64,000 nt of DNA, from positions 3,751,001-3,815,000 of the forward strand of contig NZ_CP053538.1 of NCBI RefSeq assembly GCF_013137895.1, given 5' to 3'. Numbering within the stretch: position 1 is the stretch's first letter; every line of letters begins with the position of its first letter. Positions 21,267 through 30,514 of the stretch are shown piece by piece. The notes under the pieces are model-generated. The model saw nothing but the letters and a program-made list of their open reading frames with translations. It was not told the DNA's origin and did no database searches. The DNA is from Hymenobacter taeanensis (GTDB lineage Bacteria; Bacteroidota; Bacteroidia; Cytophagales; Hymenobacteraceae). The translations under genes were made by a program, and so were the position numbers.

Positions 21267-21424
21267 CGCTGCCGTTAAAGTAAAATGCTTTGTGAGTGTA
21301 TACTATAAGGAGTAAAAGGTGGGGTTGGTTCAAAGGCTGCGGTAACGCAATAGGTTAAGGATCCGCTACTTAGTATTTTTAAGGAAGTTTTTTGCTGTTT
21401 AGATGGCTGCAAAGCTGCATTTGC

Positions 21425-21432
21425 TACCTTTG
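21425..21432 (+). promoter_or_regulatory. Probable -7 box of the chemosensory operon
   Basis: TACCTTTG matches TAnnTTTG and lies 78 bases upstream of the chosen receptor start. No clear TTTG sits at the expected -33 distance, so only half a promoter is supported. Confidence 0.45.
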
Positions 21433-21510
21433 TCAGTCTTGGAACTCGTCCATCAGTAGTTCCGTTTGTGCACCGCCTCATCACAGAGGTTTCGCCACTA
21501 CTCCTCGTTT

Positions 21511-24500
21511 ATGGCCTCAGCTAAGATGCCCAAGAACACCCGTCCGGAAGCCGATACCCCGGAAACGCTAGATACGTTGGCCTCTGCGCCCGCTACCAAC
21601 GGTTCGATGCCTCCTTCGCGCACTTCAGATAATTCAACGCGCAAGCGTGGCAGCAGTCCGAACATAAGCTCGACTGCTGATTCTGATTACGTGAATGAAC
21701 AGCTGAACCGGGTGCTGTATGCCCTCGATGCCTTCAAAAAAGGCGACGTATCGGTGCGACTCACCAAGCAGAACGATGACATCTTCGCGGAAATAGCCGA
21801 GGCCTACAATTCCATGGTGGAGATGATTGGCGGCGTAGGTGGCGAGGTGTCGCGCATCTCGAAGGTAGCAGGGGTAGAGGGTAACCTCAAGGCCCGTGCC
21901 TCGGCCGACAATGCCGCTGGCTTCTGGCGTGACATGATCAATAACATCAACGGTCTGGTTGATAGTATTGCTGTTCCGGTACTTGAGGTGGGCAAGGTGT
22001 TGAAGAACATCAGCAAGGGCAACCTGGATGAAACCTTCCAGATTCCCGTATCCGGCGACTTTAAGGTGATGGCCGAAACCATCAACAAGACCATTGACAA
22101 CCTGAACCTGTTTGCCGGCGAGGTAACCCGGGTAGCTCAGGAAGTAGGTACCGAAGGAAAGCTGGGTGGACAAGCTTCTGTGCCAAACGTAGGGGGTATC
22201 TGGAAGGAGTTGACGGACAACGTAAACTACATGGCCTCGAACCTGACCTCTCAGGTACGAGACATTGCCAATGTGGCCACCGCGGTTGCGAAGGGCGACC
22301 TGACGCAGAAAATCACGGTGGACGTGAAAGGGGAACTGCTGCAGTTGAAGCAGAACCTGAACCAGATGGTGGACTCGCTCAACCTGTTCGCCGGCGAGGT
22401 AACCCGCGTGGCCCAGGAAGTGGGTACCGAAGGAAAGCTGGGTGGACAAGCTTCCGTTCCGAATGTAGGTGGCGTGTGGAAACAACTCACCGATAACGTA
22501 AACACCATGGCCTCGAACCTGACGTTGCAGGTACGAGACATTGCCAACGTGGCCACCGCGGTTGCGAAGGGCGACCTGACGCAGAAAATCACGGTGGACG
22601 TGAAAGGGGAACTGCTGCAGTTGAAGCAGAACCTGAACCAGATGGTGGACTCGCTTAACCTGTTCGCCGGCGAGGTAACCCGCGTGGCCCAGGAAGTAGG
22701 TACCGAAGGCCGCCTTGGCGGCCAAGCTGTGGTACCAAACGTAGCCGGCGTATGGAAGGAGTTGACGGACAACGTAAACTACATGGCCTCGAACCTGACG
22801 CTGCAGGTGCGAGACATTGCCAACGTGGCCACGGCCGTAGCCAAAGGTGACCTAAGCCAAAAGATTACGGTGGACGTGAAAGGGGAACTGCTGCAGTTGA
22901 AGCAGAACCTGAACCAGATGGTGGACTCGCTCAACCTGTTCGCCGGCGAGGTAACCCGCGTAGCACTTGAGGTAGGTACCGAAGGAAAGCTGGGTGGGCA
23001 GGCCTCTGTACCAAACGTGGCCGGCGTATGGAAGGAGTTGACGGACAACGTAAACTACATGGCCTCGAACCTGACGTTGCAGGTACGAGACATTGCCAAC
23101 GTGGCTACCGCGGTTGCTCGCGGCGACTTGAGTCAGAAGATGACTGTAGATGTAAAAGGAGAAATCCTGGAGCTGAAGAACATCCTGAATCAGATGGTGG
23201 ACTCGCTCAACATCTTCGGTGATGAAGTAACCCGCGTAGCTCGCGAAGTAGGTACCGAAGGTAAACTGGGTGGCCAGGCTAACGTGCCCCGCGTAGGTGG
23301 TACCTGGAAGGAACTGACGGACAACGTAAATACGATGGCCTCGAACCTGACGTTGCAGGTGCGAGACATTGCTAATGTAGCCACGGCCGTAGCCAAAGGT
23401 GACCTAACCCAGAAGATGACAGTAGATGTGAAAGGCGAGATTCTCGACTTGAAAAACATCCTGAATCAGATGGTAGACTCGCTCAACATCTTTGCTGGCG
23501 AGGTAACCCGGGTGGCCCGTGAAGTAGGTACCGAGGGTATCCTGGGCGGTCAGGCCAATGTGCCGAGTGTATCAGGTACCTGGAAAGACCTGACCGACAA
23601 CGTAAATACGATGGCCTCGAACCTGACCTCTCAGGTACGAGACATTGCTAACGTGGCCACTGCCGTAGCCCGCGGCGACCTAAGCCAGAAGGTGACAGTA
23701 AACGTACGCGGCGAGCTGTTGCAGCTGAAGGAAAACCTCAACCAGATGGTGGACTCGCTGAACACATTCGGCGACGAAGTAACCCGCGTGGCCCGTGAAG
23801 TAGGCACGGAAGGCCGCCTCGGTGGTCAGGCCGTAGTGCCAAACGTGCGCGGTACCTGGAAAGACCTGACGGATAACGTAAATACCATGGCAGCTTCGCT
23901 CACCTCTCAGGTGCGAGATATTGCCAACGTAACCACCGCCGTAGCCCGCGGTGATCTAAGCCAGAAAGTATCCGTTGATGTTAAAGGCGAGCTGCTCGAC
24001 CTGAAAGACAACATCAACCGAATGGTGGACTCGCTCAACATCTTTGCTGGCGAGGTAACCCGCGTGGCTCAGGAAGTAGGTACTGAAGGCCGCCTCGGCG
24101 GCCAGGCCAACGTGCCAAACGTATCAGGGGTATGGAAAGACCTGACTGACAACGTAAACACTATGGCGGCCAACCTGACCACTCAGGTACGGGGCCTAGT
24201 GAAAGTAGTAACGGCCGTATCGCAGGGTGACTTGACCCAGAAGCTGACGCTGGACGCCAAAGGCGAAGTAGCTGATCTGGCCGAGACCATCAACCGAATG
24301 GTAGATGACCTGAACCGTCTGGCCGTAGAGGTTAGCCGCGTGGCAAAAGTAGCCGGGGTAGAAGGCAAGCTGACCGAGCGGGCAACTGTGAGTGACGTGA
24401 GCGGCTCCTGGAAAGAGCTCGTTGACACGCTGAATGCCCTGATTGAGTCGATTGCCTCGCCGGTACTGGAAGTAAGCCGCGTGGTTCGGGCCATCTCAGA

Positions 24501-25863
24501 AGGTGACCTTACCCAACAGGTAGAAATTCAGACTGCCGGTGATATTCTGGCTATGTCGAACGCCTTGAACTTGGCCGTAGACAACCTCAATGAGCTACTC
24601 GGCGAAATCAATGAGTCGTCGCAGATTGTGGGGGAGTCGTCGGAGGAGATGGTGGTGAAAGGGCAGGAGATGAGCCGTGTTACTGTTGATGTGGCCTTAG
24701 CCATGCAACAAATGGCAGAAGGTGCTCAGAACCAGGCTCTCAAAACTGACCAGGCCTTCAAGCTGATTGAAGAAATCATGCAGGCCACCAAGGAAACAGC
24801 TGGCAAGGCCGATGTGGGTATTAAAGCCGCAATCCTGGGTGAGCAAACCTCGCAGCTGGGTTTGAAAACGGTAGCGGAAGTGGTGAAGAACATGGAGGAA
24901 ATCAGCAGTGCTGCTGCTCAAACCTCTAAAACCATTGAAGTTCTGAGCACCCGCTCTGGGGAAATCAGCAAGTCACTGGGCGTTATCACCGACATTGCTG
25001 CGCAAACCAACCTGCTGGCTTTGAACGCGGCCATTGAAGCGGCCCGCGCCGGGGAAGCTGGCCGTGGTTTTGCGGTAGTAGCTGAAGAAATCCGGAAGCT
25101 GGCTGAAGGGTCCCGCAAGTCGGCCAACGAAATTGCCACGCTGGTAGAGGACGTTCGCAAGGACACCACCTCCGCCGCCACCGCAATTTCAACCATGGAA
25201 GGCCGGGTACTCAAAGGCAAGAACGCTACGTTTGAAGCTAGCTCGGCCTTTAAGAACATTGCCACCAGCAGCGGCGAAACCCTGCGCACTTCCCGCGACA
25301 TTCTGACGGCAACCGAGATCCAAAAGACCTCGATTGGCGACGTAGTAAAGTACGTAGAAGAAGTAGTAGCCATTGCGGAGCAAACTGCTACCGGTACCCA
25401 GCAGGTGGCCGGTACTGCTAAACAGCTCTCTACTTCTATGCAGGAGCTTACCACCAGCAGCCAGAATCTGACTGATATTGCCGATGACCTGCAGCTAGGC
25501 CTCTCAGCCTTCCAGCTGATGGAAGATCTGGAGCCGGAGCCGGAACCTGAGCCCATCCGGCGGGTTACCCGTCGGAGTACGGCCCCTGCTACTGCTGCCC
25601 CAGCCGCAACCGCTTCGCGGCCAATGCGCCGCACTGGTGTTGCCGTGCAACCTGAGCCGGAGCCAGAGCCCAAATCGGCGGTGCGCCGGGCAGCTTCGCG
25701 CCGTAAAGGAGCGGAAGCCGCAGAGGCAGCGGAAGCTAAAGCAGCACAGGAGGCTAAGCCACGCCGGAATTCGTCTCGAAAGGCAAATACGCCTGACTCA
25801 ACGGAAAACGGGGCTGCAGTTCCCGAGGCAAAGACCCGTAAGTCGAAAAGTAAAGCAAAATAA
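21511..25863 (+). CDS. Soluble poly-HAMP methyl-accepting chemotaxis protein
   Basis: This 1450-residue receptor has no membrane helix or signal peptide, so it should be cytoplasmic. The ATG at 21511 is chosen; the frame upstream opens only with TTG. Residues about 60-198 hold a diverged HAMP pair. Residues 199-934 are exactly eight 92-residue units, each starting N[LIT]F[AG][GD]EVTRVA and containing EVGTEG, GGQA, TDNVN and VRDIANV. A ninth, diverged block runs to about 1030. The MCP signalling domain is about 1040-1333, with the hairpin tip [20 protein letters not shown] at about 1163-1182. The last 110 residues are Arg/Lys/Ala-rich with two EPEPEP stretches. The 92-residue unit resembles the HAMP arrays of Nik1-type kinases. 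It heads an operon with cheW, cheY, cheB-like, cheA and cheC. Confidence 0.95.
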   Translation: MASAKMPKNTRPEADTPETLDTLASAPATNGSMPPSRTSDNSTRKRGSSPNISSTADSDYVNEQLNRVLYALDAFKKGDVSVRLTKQNDDIFAEIAEAYNSMVEMIGGVGGEVSRISKVAGVEGNLKARASADNAAGFWRDMINNINGLVDSIAVPVLEVGKVLKNISKGNLDETFQIPVSGDFKVMAETINKTIDNLNLFAGEVTRVAQEVGTEGKLGGQASVPNVGGIWKELTDNVNYMASNLTSQVRDIANVATAVAKGDLTQKITVDVKGELLQLKQNLNQMVDSLNLFAGEVTRVAQEVGTEGKLGGQASVPNVGGVWKQLTDNVNTMASNLTLQVRDIANVATAVAKGDLTQKITVDVKGELLQLKQNLNQMVDSLNLFAGEVTRVAQEVGTEGRLGGQAVVPNVAGVWKELTDNVNYMASNLTLQVRDIANVATAVAKGDLSQKITVDVKGELLQLKQNLNQMVDSLNLFAGEVTRVALEVGTEGKLGGQASVPNVAGVWKELTDNVNYMASNLTLQVRDIANVATAVARGDLSQKMTVDVKGEILELKNILNQMVDSLNIFGDEVTRVAREVGTEGKLGGQANVPRVGGTWKELTDNVNTMASNLTLQVRDIANVATAVAKGDLTQKMTVDVKGEILDLKNILNQMVDSLNIFAGEVTRVAREVGTEGILGGQANVPSVSGTWKDLTDNVNTMASNLTSQVRDIANVATAVARGDLSQKVTVNVRGELLQLKENLNQMVDSLNTFGDEVTRVAREVGTEGRLGGQAVVPNVRGTWKDLTDNVNTMAASLTSQVRDIANVTTAVARGDLSQKVSVDVKGELLDLKDNINRMVDSLNIFAGEVTRVAQEVGTEGRLGGQANVPNVSGVWKDLTDNVNTMAANLTTQVRGLVKVVTAVSQGDLTQKLTLDAKGEVADLAETINRMVDDLNRLAVEVSRVAKVAGVEGKLTERATVSDVSGSWKELVDTLNALIESIASPVLEVSRVVRAISEGDLTQQVEIQTAGDILAMSNALNLAVDNLNELLGEINESSQIVGESSEEMVVKGQEMSRVTVDVALAMQQMAEGAQNQALKTDQAFKLIEEIMQATKETAGKADVGIKAAILGEQTSQLGLKTVAEVVKNMEEISSAAAQTSKTIEVLSTRSGEISKSLGVITDIAAQTNLLALNAAIEAARAGEAGRGFAVVAEEIRKLAEGSRKSANEIATLVEDVRKDTTSAATAISTMEGRVLKGKNATFEASSAFKNIATSSGETLRTSRDILTATEIQKTSIGDVVKYVEEVVAIAEQTATGTQQVAGTAKQLSTSMQELTTSSQNLTDIADDLQLGLSAFQLMEDLEPEPEPEPIRRVTRRSTAPATAAPAATASRPMRRTGVAVQPEPEPEPKSAVRRAASRRKGAEAAEAAEAKAAQEAKPRRNSSRKANTPDSTENGAAVPEAKTRKSKSKAK
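22105..24312 (+). repeat. Eight tandem 276-bp repeats inside the receptor gene
   Basis: The word GGCGAGGTAACCCG recurs at 22117, 22393 and 22669, exactly 276 bases apart, and the unit continues in phase to 24312 for eight copies (8 x 276). The first four copies share long identical DNA stretches, for example around 22304-22380 and 22580-22656. Later copies are more diverged. The pattern indicates recent duplication or gene conversion at the 5' side. Confidence 0.95.
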
Positions 25864-25936
25864 CCCTACTACTTGTCTTGGACGCGGCCCCCATCTATCC
25901 TAAGATAGTTTGGGGTGCTGCTCCCTCATTTTAGGT

Positions 25937-26464
25937 ATGCCCGACGCCGATAAGAACGCCAAACAAGAAGCGGTTATCCAGCTTATCGTTTTCCGATTGG
26001 GAGATGAAGAGTATGGTATTCGTATTGAGCAAGTGAAGGAGGTAACCATTACCCCCGAAATTGCTCGCATGCCCAAAACCCCCTCCTTCGTGAAGGGTAT
26101 TGCCAATTTGCGGGGTGATATCATCACCATAATTGACCTGGAGGAGCGGTTTCAGTTGCGGGCCGCCACCGCTGAACCAGCCGGAATTACCTATACCCTG
26201 GCTATTGAAGCCAAGGACTACACCATTGGCATTATGGTGCGGGAGGTGCCACAGCCCCTATCAATTCCGGTGTCAATTATTGAAAAGGCTCCCGAGTTCA
26301 TCCAAGACATTAACATCCACGACAAATACATTGAAGGAATTGCCAAGATCAACGGCCGCATAGTGGTGGTCTTGGATATGCTAAAGCTGCTCACCCCCGC
26401 GGAAATAATGCAGTTGCAGCCAAAAGCAGAATCTTCCGCTGCAGCTACGCGTACAAAGGCCTAA
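25937..26464 (+). CDS. cheW: Chemotaxis coupling protein CheW
   Basis: This 175-residue protein has a single CheW domain that links receptors to CheA. The ATG giving MPDADKNAKQEAV is used; the frame further upstream opens with a non-ATG codon. Visible family features are IVFRLGDEEYGIRIEQVKEV, the conserved IANLRGDIITIIDLEERF and the C-terminal GIAKINGRIVVVLDMLKLL. A short Ala/Lys-rich tail follows. It is the second gene of the operon, 73 bases after the receptor. It may pair with the CheW-like domain of the downstream CheA. Confidence 0.95.
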   Translation: MPDADKNAKQEAVIQLIVFRLGDEEYGIRIEQVKEVTITPEIARMPKTPSFVKGIANLRGDIITIIDLEERFQLRAATAEPAGITYTLAIEAKDYTIGIMVREVPQPLSIPVSIIEKAPEFIQDINIHDKYIEGIAKINGRIVVVLDMLKLLTPAEIMQLQPKAESSAAATRTKA

Positions 26465-26516
26465 CCAAAGGCATTGTCCAGCTTCCTTCCTTTTCTTCTG
26501 AAATACCTCTTCTCTT

Positions 26517-26900
26517 ATGAAAAACCGCATTCTCATCGTCGACGATTCTTTCTACATGCGCACGATGCTCAAGAACATGCTCACCGATGCCGGCTATGAT
26601 GTGGTAGGAGAGGCGGCTAATGGCCAGCAGGCTCTGGAACTTGCAACCCAAACTAAACCCGACCTGATTACGCTTGACGTTATTCTGCCCGATAACACTG
26701 GCCTAGACGTACTGAAAGGTATTCGGCAGGAGCAGCCTGACGTAAAAGTGGTTATGTGTTCCGCCGTAGGCCAGGAGGTAATTGTAAACGAGGCCCTAGA
26801 GAGCGGTGCAACTGCCTACATTGTAAAGCCTTTCTCCGAGGAGAAAGTGCTGGAAATTGTAGGAAGCGCCTTGCAGGATTCAGAGTCGAGTCAAGCTTAG
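26517..26900 (+). CDS. cheY: Single-domain response regulator (CheY-like)
   Basis: This 127-residue receiver domain has the full phosphorylation set: acidic pocket Asp9 and Asp10 (LIVDDS), phospho-acceptor Asp54 in TLDVILPD, the Ser of MCSAVGQ, and the Lys of IVKPF. There is no output domain, so it works by protein binding. It is presumably phosphorylated by the CheA and dephosphorylated by the CheC of the same operon. With no flagellar genes in the window, its target is unknown; gliding or type IV pilus machinery is the likely alternative in Bacteroidota. Confidence 0.95.
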   Translation: MKNRILIVDDSFYMRTMLKNMLTDAGYDVVGEAANGQQALELATQTKPDLITLDVILPDNTGLDVLKGIRQEQPDVKVVMCSAVGQEVIVNEALESGATAYIVKPFSEEKVLEIVGSALQDSESSQA

Positions 26901-26922
26901 CTCAGGCTGCTTACGCCTGCTT

Positions 26923-26942
26923 AGCTACCCATTTTGGTAGCT
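26923..26942 (+). terminator. Weak hairpin between cheY and cheB
   Basis: AGCTACC and GGTAGCT form a perfect seven-base inverted repeat with a six-base loop. No T-run follows, so it may be an RNA-processing or attenuating hairpin within the operon rather than a true terminator. Confidence 0.35.
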
Positions 26943-26968
26943 GATCTACATAATCCGCACTTTTTTCC

Positions 26969-28051
26969 GTGCTCAACACAACTCCCTCTTTCACCTTATT
27001 GCTCGGCAACCTGCCCACTTTTGTGTCGGCAGAGCTCACGCGGCTGTTGCATGCTGCCCCCTCTATGCGGGTAGTGGGCACAGCCGTGAGTGCAGATGAA
27101 CTGGCCCGCCAGGCGCGGCGCTTGCAGCCAAGCTTAGTGGTGGTAGGGGAAAGCCAACTATTGGGTTTAGAGCAACTACGCCGCCATTACAATGGTCCCG
27201 TGTTGCTGTATACTACTCAGGCACCCTTGCCGGGTATGCTGAGGGAAGTGGCTCGCTTTGGCGTGAATGATTACCTCTCGGCAGCACCCTTGCACGATGG
27301 GTCAAAAATTGCAGAATGGGGACGCCAGGTCAGGCGGAAAGTGCAGGCTGCCCTGCCCAAGACTACAGCTTCTGTTGCTGCAAGTAGTGTGCTACGCCGG
27401 CAGGCTACTCCGTTACCGCCCCAAGGTGTGGTAGTAATTGGCGGTTCTACCGGGGCAGCTACTGCCGTTGAGCAGGTGCTGCGGGCATTGCCTGCTGATT
27501 TTGAATGGGCAGTTTTAGTAGCCGTGCATTTGCCCGTTTCTTTCACCCAAACGCTGGTTGAAAGGCTACGCCGGGCATCAATGATGCCCGTGCAGGCCGC
27601 CACCGAAGGTGCAATCTTGGAGGCCGGCAAGGTATTAGTTGCTCCCGGCGGCTTTAACTGTGCCATTAAGGCGAGTGGTAATTATCCATGGCTGGGGTGG
27701 CAGGTAAATTTCGTGCAGGAAGCCAGCCTGGAAATACCTTCAGTTGATATTCTTATGCAATCAGCAGCCCAGAGTGTAGGGCGCAATGTGCTGGGCGTAA
27801 TTTTAACTGGCTTAGGTTACGATGGCACTGCGGGTGCCCGATCCATACGGGAAAAAGGAGGTGCTGTGCTGGCCCAGGATGAAGCCACCTCAGCTGTATT
27901 TGGCATGCCTAAGTCGGCGATTCAAGCCGGTTATGTTACGGCTGTAGCGCCATTGGCTGCCATCGCTGACCTCGTGTTAGGTCACGTGCGCACCCAGGCT
28001 ACCAGCCGCATTAGTTTTGCTTCCGCTCCTTCCCAAGCTTTGTCACGATGA
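26969..28051 (+). CDS. cheB: CheB-like protein-glutamate methylesterase with a degenerate receiver
   Basis: This 360-residue protein starts with GTG at 26969; the next in-frame ATG would cut into the first domain. The C-terminal methylesterase (about 150-345) keeps the whole catalytic triad: Ser160 in IGGSTGA, His187 in VAVHLP and Asp285 in GLGYDGTAG. The N-terminal domain (about 1-115) has the fold pattern of a receiver, but the acidic pair is replaced (LLLGN). The phospho-acceptor position is Gly-Glu (VVVGES), and the conserved Lys is lost (YLSAAPL). It therefore should not be phosphorylated by CheA. It would demethylate or deamidate the receptor. Its stop overlaps the cheA start by four bases. 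Confidence 0.9.
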   Translation: MLNTTPSFTLLLGNLPTFVSAELTRLLHAAPSMRVVGTAVSADELARQARRLQPSLVVVGESQLLGLEQLRRHYNGPVLLYTTQAPLPGMLREVARFGVNDYLSAAPLHDGSKIAEWGRQVRRKVQAALPKTTASVAASSVLRRQATPLPPQGVVVIGGSTGAATAVEQVLRALPADFEWAVLVAVHLPVSFTQTLVERLRRASMMPVQAATEGAILEAGKVLVAPGGFNCAIKASGNYPWLGWQVNFVQEASLEIPSVDILMQSAAQSVGRNVLGVILTGLGYDGTAGARSIREKGGAVLAQDEATSAVFGMPKSAIQAGYVTAVAPLAAIADLVLGHVRTQATSRISFASAPSQALSR

Positions 28052-29679
28052 AGTCGAGGGAACAGGAGTACCGCGAGATATTTATGGCGGAGGCGCTCGA
28101 GTATTACGACGCCATGAGCCGCCACATCAGTGAGCTGGAACGCAACCCTTCTGATGAGCCCGCCCTGAATGAGCTTTTCCGGCTCATGCACAACCTGAAA
28201 TCTAACGCCCGGGCAATGGGCTACACCCAAATTGGGGAGGCTGCCCACCATATGGAGACCATCTTCGGACTGATCCGAAGCAAGGATATGGCCTTCACAG
28301 GGCCCGTGGTACCTGTGCTGTTCGATGGTATTGACACCATTGGAGAAATGGTGCGCGCTGTGGGGGCCGAGCAGGAAACACCGGATATTTCCCGCCTGCT
28401 TGAAAACCTGGACCGCCTGAGCAAAGGCGAAGCGCCCATTCTGGACGAGGAAGAAGAGGAGGAAGAGGAAGCCAACCGCAAGCTTGAGCTGTCTGATCTG
28501 GTATACATCCAAATCAAGAAGCTTGACCACTTGCTCAACTTGGTGGGCGAATTAATTATTGACCGCGACCGAATCCTGACGCTTAGCCAGGAGATTGGTA
28601 ACCCGGCCCTGGTGGCCGCGGCAGCACACTTCTCACGCATCGCCGATGACCTACAGTACAGCGTGATGGATGCGCGCCTGGTGGGAGTAGGCTCACTGTT
28701 CAACAAGTTCCCGCGGGTAGTGCGTGACGTAGCTACCGCCGAGCAGAAGGATGTGGAGCTGACAGTTATTGGTGAGGACATCCAGATTGACCGCAACATT
28801 CTGCAAATCATCACTGACTCTTTGCTGCATCTGGTGCGCAATGCTATAGGGCACGGCTTAGAAACTTCAGAAGAGCGAATAGCCGCTGGTAAAGCAGCGC
28901 AGGCAAACCTCACCCTTTCTGCTCAAACGGAACGCGACGACGTACTGATTCAGGTGATTGATGACGGGCGTGGTATTGACGTAGAAAGTGTGCGCCGCAA
29001 AGCCGTAGAGCGGGGCCTAATTGGAGCCGAAGCTGCTGCTACGCTTGACGATGATGCCGTCCGAGCTTTCCTGTTTGAGCCCGGCTTTTCAATGGCGAAG
29101 GAAGTCACGGAAATATCAGGTCGGGGCGTGGGCCTCGATGTGGTGAAGTTGGCAATCGACTCGTTGGGCGGGCAGTTGCGCGTAGATTCGGTGCTAGGCC
29201 AGGGTACTACGTTCACGCTGGTTCTTCCCACCTCAATTGCAGTAAAGGGCGCACTCTTGTTTGTGCTTGAGGAGCGCAACTACGCTATTCCGCTTATGCA
29301 CACCGACTCCGTAGTGTCGTTGATGCCGGATGATTTCCATGTGGTGGGCGGCATGCTGCTGGCCCGCGTGCAGGATGAAAACTTAGCGGTGGTGCCGTTG
29401 CGCCGCCTGCTTCATAACGGTGATGGGCCGTTGCCGCCGGCCAGCAAAGCAGAACTGAGCGGGCGTCAAGACATCATTATCGTAAATTACAGCAACCGCA
29501 AACTGGGCCTTATCGTTGATCGTTTCCTGCGTCAGCAAGACATCGTGATTAAACCCATGAGCAAACCGCTGGATACCATTGATTTGTTTGGTGGTGTTAC
29601 GCTGCTTGGCAGCGGACAAGTATGCCTGGTGCTTGATGTACCGGCGCTTACCCGTTTGTTTTTAGCCCGCCGACCTTAA
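28048..29679 (+). CDS. cheA: Chemotaxis histidine kinase CheA
   Basis: This 543-residue kinase is translationally coupled to cheB through an ATGA overlap. The HPt domain (about 1-105) carries phospho-acceptor His48 in LMHNLKSNARAMGY. A Glu-rich linker (about 130-145) replaces the usual P2 response-regulator-binding domain, so the protein is shorter than enteric CheA (about 650). The dimerisation helix pair follows (LDHLLNLVGELIIDRDRI). The ATPase has LVRNAIGHGLE, DDGRGID, GRGVGLDVV and GQGTTFTLVLPTS. The CheW-like regulatory domain is at about 405-540. It should phosphorylate the CheY of the operon. Without P2, phosphotransfer would rely on direct HPt contact. Confidence 0.96.
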   Translation: MKSREQEYREIFMAEALEYYDAMSRHISELERNPSDEPALNELFRLMHNLKSNARAMGYTQIGEAAHHMETIFGLIRSKDMAFTGPVVPVLFDGIDTIGEMVRAVGAEQETPDISRLLENLDRLSKGEAPILDEEEEEEEEANRKLELSDLVYIQIKKLDHLLNLVGELIIDRDRILTLSQEIGNPALVAAAAHFSRIADDLQYSVMDARLVGVGSLFNKFPRVVRDVATAEQKDVELTVIGEDIQIDRNILQIITDSLLHLVRNAIGHGLETSEERIAAGKAAQANLTLSAQTERDDVLIQVIDDGRGIDVESVRRKAVERGLIGAEAAATLDDDAVRAFLFEPGFSMAKEVTEISGRGVGLDVVKLAIDSLGGQLRVDSVLGQGTTFTLVLPTSIAVKGALLFVLEERNYAIPLMHTDSVVSLMPDDFHVVGGMLLARVQDENLAVVPLRRLLHNGDGPLPPASKAELSGRQDIIIVNYSNRKLGLIVDRFLRQQDIVIKPMSKPLDTIDLFGGVTLLGSGQVCLVLDVPALTRLFLARRP

Positions 29680-29744
29680 CAACCCTATTGCAGACCTCCG
29701 GTTACTAGCCTAGGCCAGTAGCCTCACCAATTGAAAGACTCCCT

Positions 29745-30380
29745 ATGGATTTGCACATGACGGAACTGGAGCGGGACATTATCCGCGAAATCCTGAACAT
29801 CGGGTTGGCTCGCGCCGCCGATTCGTTCGCGGTTATTGCCCAGGAAAAGGTGCTGCTTGAGGTTCCTAACCTAAACATTGTTTCGGGCCGAAGCATCCTG
29901 GAGAAGGTGCGGGAACTGCAGGAGCAGCATGTCATTATCCAGTCTGACATTCGGGGGGAGTTCAATGGCACTACGCTCATGTTCTTTTCTGGCCAGCATG
30001 TGCAGCGTCTTTCGCGCGTGTGCCTCCGCATGACCACTTCTGACTCCATTAAGATTGATGAGATGCAGGAGTCGTTGCTATTGGAAATCAGTAACATCAT
30101 TACCGGCGCGCTGGTAACGCAGCTGGCCAATATTTTGAAGGCTAATATATACGGCGCCCCGCCCGTGAATCCGCACGATGATATGGCCAAGGCACTGCAA
30201 AGCCTAATGCTGGATCGGCCCATGGTGCAGCCACTGATTTTTAGCGTTATCACGCAGTTTTCAGATAAGGCAAACTCCGTGGAGTTGCCGCTCATGATCT
30301 TCTTCGACCGCGATACGTTTGAGAAGATTCTGGAAATCATTCGTACCTATGACTTCATGGGCGGGCAACAGCCTAACTAA
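29745..30380 (+). CDS. cheC: CheC-type CheY-P phosphatase
   Basis: This 211-residue protein belongs to the CheC/CheX/FliY phosphatase family. It has two copies of the catalytic signature [DS]xxxExxN: DIIREILN near the N-terminus, and SLLLEISN near residue 110. Both Glu-Asn pairs are intact, so both sites could be active, as in Thermotoga CheC. It closes the chemosensory operon, 65 bases after cheA. It provides a route to dephosphorylate CheY in a system without CheZ. CheD, the usual CheC partner, is not in the window. Confidence 0.88.
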   Translation: MDLHMTELERDIIREILNIGLARAADSFAVIAQEKVLLEVPNLNIVSGRSILEKVRELQEQHVIIQSDIRGEFNGTTLMFFSGQHVQRLSRVCLRMTTSDSIKIDEMQESLLLEISNIITGALVTQLANILKANIYGAPPVNPHDDMAKALQSLMLDRPMVQPLIFSVITQFSDKANSVELPLMIFFDRDTFEKILEIIRTYDFMGGQQPN

Positions 30381-30419
30381 TGCTTTTACGGGCCGCCAGG
30401 CCTCTATTTTCGTTCTTGT

Positions 30420-30473
30420 GGCCTCCGGTGCTGGGGCAGAGCTACTTGGCTCTGGGCTAGTGCAGCGGAGGCC
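30420..30473 (+). terminator. Hairpin region after cheC
   Basis: GGCCTCCG (30420-30427) pairs with CGGAGGCC (30466-30473), enclosing a second imperfect pairing (CAGAGC with GGCTCTG). The downstream AGGCCGCGGCCT followed by TTTC adds a small palindrome. It probably separates the che operon from the agmatinase gene. Confidence 0.5.
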
Positions 30474-30514
30474 GCGGCCTTTCTTGCTTTACCTACCCTC
30501 ACTTTTTCCTTCCT

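Noticed and set aside
21634..22725. 363-residue open frame on the minus strand inside the receptor gene
   Set aside because: It is the mirror of the tandem repeats in the plus-strand receptor gene. Its long openness follows from the repeated codon pattern, and the product has no protein family character.
22105..24312. CRISPR-like array suggested by regular repeats
   Set aside because: The repeats are 276 bp, contiguous, in frame and coding. They are protein-domain repeats, not direct repeats with spacers.
24918..25673. 251-residue minus-strand frame opposite the receptor C-terminus
   Set aside because: The product is a Ser/Ala/Arg-rich reading of the complementary strand of a clear MCP domain.
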